Source: CBDULQ01 sp965368115
GTDB taxonomy: Bacteria; Pseudomonadota; Gammaproteobacteria; SZUA-229
DNA: 9,238 bases
Reading direction: 5' to 3'
Assembly: GCA_965368115.1 (NCBI GenBank)
Contig: CBDULQ010000149.1
Span: 1 to 9,238 of the forward strand
The notes beneath the pieces were generated by a model. That model was not told the DNA's origin. It ran no database searches and was given only the letters and a program-made list of their open reading frames with translations. The position numbers and the translations under genes were made by a program. Shown here piece by piece: positions 6,066-9,238 of the stretch; position 1 is the first letter of the stretch, and the number at the start of each line of letters is the position of its first letter.

Positions 6066-6455
6066 TTATGCGGATGTTTCGAAAATCAGGCCGGTAACGT
6101 CTTCCAGCTGTTGCTGAAGATTGCGCGAAATGCGTAATACTTCTTCCGACGGAATTTGCCTGACCACCTCGTCAGTCAGCGAATCCACGACACGTATGAC
6201 TGTGCGGCCGCTACTGTCGTCGACGCTGAACTTCAGATCGCGCTGGATTTGCTGAACATGATCGTTCAGTTTTTCCACCACTTGCTGCAGCTCCTCTGCG
6301 CTGACTTCTTGAGATGACTGTTCAGGCGGTAATGACTTGCCATCCTGAACTGCAACATTCTGCCGGCTGCCTGCCGGAGATGCATTATAAGACCTGGCTA
6401 CCGACGAACTCAGAACATCCTTTGCAGTCTGGTTTGAAACGCTATCAGTAGACAT
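6066..6455 (-). CDS. flaG: FlaG family flagellar protein
   Basis: This 129-residue protein has a disordered Ser/Gln-rich N-terminal half (1-50) and a C-terminal FlaG domain: a helix EELQQVVEKLNDHVQQIQRD (55-73), then LKFSVDD, TVIRVVDSLTDEVVRQIPSEE (85-105) and a final helix. The FSVD...VxVVDxxTxEVxRQIPxEE pattern is diagnostic. FlaG is encoded between flagellin and fliD in many polar flagellates, and its loss gives longer filaments in several species; the mechanism is not well known. The frame is open up to 6491, but the ATG at 6455 is preferred because AGAAGG lies at a suitable distance and the product matches the family length. It follows the flagellin terminator and I see no clear sigma-28 or sigma-54 promoter in front of it, so some read-through from flagellin may feed it. 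Confidence 0.92.
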   Translation of the reverse strand: MSTDSVSNQTAKDVLSSSVARSYNASPAGSRQNVAVQDGKSLPPEQSSQEVSAEELQQVVEKLNDHVQQIQRDLKFSVDDSSGRTVIRVVDSLTDEVVRQIPSEEVLRISRNLQQQLEDVTGLIFETSA

Positions 6456-6506
6456 ATTTACACCTTCTCTCAGTTTGCCATTACTGTGCAAATAGGCTCA
6501 ACGACC

Positions 6507-6536
6507 AAAACGCGGCCGGGAATCGCTTCCCGACCG
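6507..6536 (-). terminator. Intrinsic terminator of the flagellin gene
   Basis: On the minus strand, 45 bases after the flagellin stop, CGGTCGGGAA (6536-6527) pairs with TTCCCGGCCG (6522-6513) through ten pairs including one T.G wobble. The loop is GCGA, a stable GNRA tetraloop, and TTTT follows at 6510-6507. This is the strongest hairpin in the window. It explains how flagellin can be transcribed far more than the flaG-fliDST genes behind it. Confidence 0.82.
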
Positions 6537-6581
6537 TGACCTGAAGTCAATGTGATGGTCATAATCACCTGTCTACCTCGA

Positions 6582-9206
6582 TTACTGCAGCAGACTCAGA
6601 ACCAGCTGGGGCAGTGAGTTGGCCTGGGCCAGCATCGCTACACCTGCCTGTTGCAGAATCTGTGAACGAGTCAGGTTAGCTGTTTCGGCAGCGAAGTCAG
6701 TGTCCTGAATTCGGCTACGTGCAGCACTGAAGTTCTCGACCGCAGTGTTCAGGTTGGAGATGGTGGATTCGAAGCGGTTCTGAATCGCACCCAGGTCCGC
6801 CCGGATACTGTCGATCTTGGCCAGTGCGCCGTCAGCGATGTCGATGGCAGCGTTCGCACCCGATACAGTACTGATGTCGATGCTGTTGACAGTCTGCAGA
6901 GAGCTGGCGTTGATGTCGTTAGCCGCACCGGCGAACAGACCACCGGCAGACTCGGCCAGGCTGGATGTAACAGTGAACGAGTTGTTCGATTTGAACTCGA
7001 CGTTACCGCCAACCACGGTGGAGTCACGATCGATCAGCGTACCGTCCTGCAGATTTACAGAGCCGCCTTCACCACCGGTGATACGCAGACTGACAACAGT
7101 GTTGGACGCCAGATCGGCAGTCGAAGACGAGAAGTTCTCGAAATCGATGTCGTCACCGTCGGCCTGTACCAGCGAGATGGAGTTACCATCGACACTCAGC
7201 GTGGCACTGATACCAGTAGCACCCGACTTGTCGTTGATGGCAGTGGCCAGCTCGCTCAGGTCGCTGGTGGTCACGTTGGCTGAAACGGTTTCACCGTTCA
7301 GAGTCAGTGATACGATGCCGTCGGCACTCAGGTTGCTGATGGTTGCAGAAGTACGAGCAGTTGCACTTACACCTGTAGTGTCAGACACCTTGTTGACCTG
7401 GGCTGCAATCTGAGCCGCGGTGCTGTCTTCAGTGATGTTGACGTTGGCAACGCCTTCACCGGTGATCGTCAGCGTCTGAGACTCGACGAAGTTACCGCCA
7501 CCCGCGTCACTGGATGCAGATGAAGCCGTCAGTGCAGCGTTGGTAGTGGCCGCAGCATTCAGGATGCTACCAGCACCGGAAGCAACGCTGGACTGGATGT
7601 TGATACCTGAGTCTTCCATCAGGATGGTCAGGCTACCCACCTGGACACCTGAATCGGTCACACCGTCTTCGGTGATGGTCTGGCCAGCGAATACCAGGGT
7701 GTCGTTGCTGCCTTCAGTTGCGGTCGCAGTTGACGGTGTGGCGTTAGTCACGGTTGCACTGCTGACAGTAGTACCGGCATTACCGGTCATGTTGAAGGTA
7801 AAGACGTTACCTGCAGTCGATGCATCGGCGTCAGTGGCGTTGTTCAGTGTCACAGTCTGACCGCCGGTACCCACGTAGTTGAAGGAGTTTCCGACACGGG
7901 TAATGGTCAGGGTGTCACCGACAGTGGTACCGGTCAGGGTCACACTTTCACCGCTGTTCAGGATAGTACCGCCGTTCAGGTCGCGAGAAATCTCGTCGGC
8001 GATCAGGGTAGCCGAGCTCAGCGCACCACCGGAGTTATCCAGAGTGATGGACGTGGTCAGACCGTCGAATACCAGATCCAGAGATTCGGTATCGCCGTTG
8101 TCCAGACCGCTGGCATAGCTGAATGAACCGGTTGCATTATCCAGGGTGTTGAAGGTTTCAACACCGATGTTGCGACCGCTGGCGCTACTGATGGTCTGAG
8201 TGGTTGAGTTGTAGCTCAGGTCGGTGTTGCCGTTAGCCGAGTTGATGTTATCAATGGCAGTGGATACTGCATTGTTGAAATCAGCCTGGTAAGTGGCGGT
8301 ATTCACCGTGAAGCTCACAGTTTCAGGAGCACCACCGTCACCGGCGATGATGTCGAAGCTGACCACGTCGCCGTTCTGGGCGTTGGTCGGTGCTGCAGTG
8401 GCGGCGAAGCTGGCCGAGTTGATGTCTGCAGTTGCGCGTACACCATCGATGGAGTTCAGGGCACTGGCCAGGGCAGCTGCATCGCGGTTGCTGTTGGCCG
8501 CGCTGACAGTCACGTTGGTGGTACCGCCGGGGCCGATGACTGAAACAGTCTGGTCGGCAATCAGTTCACCGACGGCTGAAGTGACATCGGCGTTGGTTTC
8601 TGCGGCATTGAATGCTGTTGCAGAAGTATCAACCGAGAAACCGGAAGTGGCGACTTCGATACCGACTGTAGCGTTGTTAGAAGATACCTTGTTGATACCT
8701 ACGGTATCAGCAGTGGCGCCGGACACGTTCACATTGATGGTCTGGTTGGCTTCGGCACCGATCTGGAAGCTTTGCGCAACGAAAGAACCATCCAGCAGCT
8801 TCAGGCCGTTGAATGTGGTGGTGTTGGAAATACGATCCAGCTCGGATACCAGCTGGTTAACCTCTGACTGCAGACTCAGACGGTCCTGGGCAGAGTTGGT
8901 TGAGTTAGCGGACTGGATAGCCAGCTCACGGATACGCTGCAGAATGTTGGTTGACTCGGACAGCGCACCTTCAGCGGTTTGTGCCAGAGAGATACCGTCG
9001 TTGGCGTTACGCACCGCCTGACTCAGACCACGGATCTGAGAAGTGAAACGGTTGGTAACCGCAAGACCCGCTGCGTCGTCTTTAGCGCTGTTGATGCGCA
9101 AACCGGAAGACAGACGCTGCAATGAAGTCTGCAGACTGCCCTGAGAACGGTTCAGGTTGCGTTGTGCATTCAAAGATGCAAAGTTTGTATTTATGACTTG
9201 AGGCAT
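6582..9206 (-). CDS. fliC: Flagellin, filament subunit, unusually long
   Basis: This 874-residue flagellin is the main filament protein. The conserved D0/D1 N-terminus (1 to about 165) includes MPQVINTNFASLNAQRNLNR, LQRLSSGLRINSAKDDAAGL and QRIRELAIQ, which corresponds to the TLR5-contact segment of enteric flagellins. The C-terminal D1/D0 (about 770-874) includes NRFESTISNLNTAVENFSAA and ends LPQLVLSLLQ, the export chaperone and polymerisation end. Between them lie about 600 residues of Ser/Thr/Asn/Gly-rich surface domain with no Cys or Trp. It contains flagellin-IN-type units, the clearest at about 575-620 and 630-692 (SLTLNGETVSANV...AINDKSGATGISATL...LVQADGDDI). Enteric and Pseudomonas flagellins are usually about 400-500 residues. 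The ATG at 9206 has AGGAGA six bases upstream. The gene ends at a strong terminator. Confidence 0.97.
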   Translation of the reverse strand: MPQVINTNFASLNAQRNLNRSQGSLQTSLQRLSSGLRINSAKDDAAGLAVTNRFTSQIRGLSQAVRNANDGISLAQTAEGALSESTNILQRIRELAIQSANSTNSAQDRLSLQSEVNQLVSELDRISNTTTFNGLKLLDGSFVAQSFQIGAEANQTINVNVSGATADTVGINKVSSNNATVGIEVATSGFSVDTSATAFNAAETNADVTSAVGELIADQTVSVIGPGGTTNVTVSAANSNRDAAALASALNSIDGVRATADINSASFAATAAPTNAQNGDVVSFDIIAGDGGAPETVSFTVNTATYQADFNNAVSTAIDNINSANGNTDLSYNSTTQTISSASGRNIGVETFNTLDNATGSFSYASGLDNGDTESLDLVFDGLTTSITLDNSGGALSSATLIADEISRDLNGGTILNSGESVTLTGTTVGDTLTITRVGNSFNYVGTGGQTVTLNNATDADASTAGNVFTFNMTGNAGTTVSSATVTNATPSTATATEGSNDTLVFAGQTITEDGVTDSGVQVGSLTILMEDSGINIQSSVASGAGSILNAAATTNAALTASSASSDAGGGNFVESQTLTITGEGVANVNITEDSTAAQIAAQVNKVSDTTGVSATARTSATISNLSADGIVSLTLNGETVSANVTTSDLSELATAINDKSGATGISATLSVDGNSISLVQADGDDIDFENFSSSTADLASNTVVSLRITGGEGGSVNLQDGTLIDRDSTVVGGNVEFKSNNSFTVTSSLAESAGGLFAGAANDINASSLQTVNSIDISTVSGANAAIDIADGALAKIDSIRADLGAIQNRFESTISNLNTAVENFSAARSRIQDTDFAAETANLTRSQILQQAGVAMLAQANSLPQLVLSLLQ

Positions 9207-9212
9207 TGCATG

Positions 9213-9238
9213 TCTCCTGTTTCTTCAGTCGCTTTATC
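9213..9238 (-). promoter_or_regulatory. Flagellin ribosome binding site and possible edge of a sigma-28 -10 box
   Basis: AGGAGA (9218-9213) is a strong Shine-Dalgarno six bases before the flagellin ATG. The window ends with GATAA on the minus strand (9238-9234), which matches the last five bases of the FliA (sigma-28) -10 consensus GCCGATAA. The rest of the promoter is outside the window, so this part is only a suggestion; the resulting leader of about 20-25 nt would be short for a flagellin gene. Confidence 0.35.

Noticed and set aside
6456..6491. Upstream start for FlaG giving 12 more residues
   Set aside because: The extra codons contain the AGAAGG that serves as ribosome binding site for the ATG at 6455.
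6552..6568. Small inverted repeat GTGAT/ATCAC after the flagellin stop
   Set aside because: It is a 5-bp AT-rich stem without a T-run; the much stronger hairpin at 6507-6536 explains termination.
8293..9021. Long plus-strand open frame (242 codons) antisense to flagellin
   Set aside because: It is the mirror of the strongly conserved flagellin N-terminal region and repetitive surface domain. Its translation is compositionally odd and matches no family I know. The same applies to the plus-strand frames at 6817-7413 and 7540-7860.
1..9238. CRISPR array, insertion sequence, tRNA or defence system
   Set aside because: No spaced direct repeats, transposase, cloverleaf-like sequence or recognisable defence gene was found on either strand.

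Overview
This window comes from the flagellar gene cluster of a polarly flagellated gammaproteobacterium. The evidence is the gene order flagellin - flaG - fliD - fliS - fliT, all on the minus strand, followed by the first 36 codons of a FleQ/FlrA-like master regulator at the left edge. That arrangement is the Pseudomonas/Vibrio-type polar-flagellum layout. The genus cannot be named from the sequence alone.

Right part (3111-9238, all minus strand, transcribed right to left). A very large flagellin (874 aa) ends at a strong intrinsic terminator. Then come flaG, a long fliD (676 aa), fliS and a short fliT-like chaperone gene. FliC is the filament subunit, FliD the filament cap, FliS and FliT the export chaperones of flagellin and FliD, and FlaG affects filament length. 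A 9-bp inverted repeat lies just before the fliD ribosome binding site, and a weak terminator-like hairpin lies between fliD and fliS.

Middle part (336-3096). A three-gene metabolic cassette sits between fliT and fleQ, which are adjacent in the classical layout. A plus-strand TetR-family repressor is divergent from a minus-strand two-gene operon. That operon encodes an extended-SDR/epimerase-like protein whose usual YxxxK active-site pair is not visible, and a haloalkane-dehalogenase-like alpha/beta hydrolase with a complete Asp-Asp-His triad. The divergent promoter region has two 12-bp palindromes that overlap both predicted promoters, so the regulator very probably represses itself and the operon. 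The regulator also has a GC...C cysteine pattern resembling the electrophile sensor NemR. The best reading is a small inducible detoxification or catabolic unit inserted in a flagellar locus; its substrate is unknown.

Left edge (1-335). An AT-rich intergenic stretch holds a good sigma-70-type promoter (TTGACA-16-TTTAAT) facing the truncated fleQ-like gene.

No RNA genes, insertion sequences, CRISPR arrays or attachment sites were seen. I found no clearly new multi-gene system. The most unusual items are the cassette with its double operator, the SDR with a degenerate active site, the oversized flagellin, and the fliD leader hairpin.
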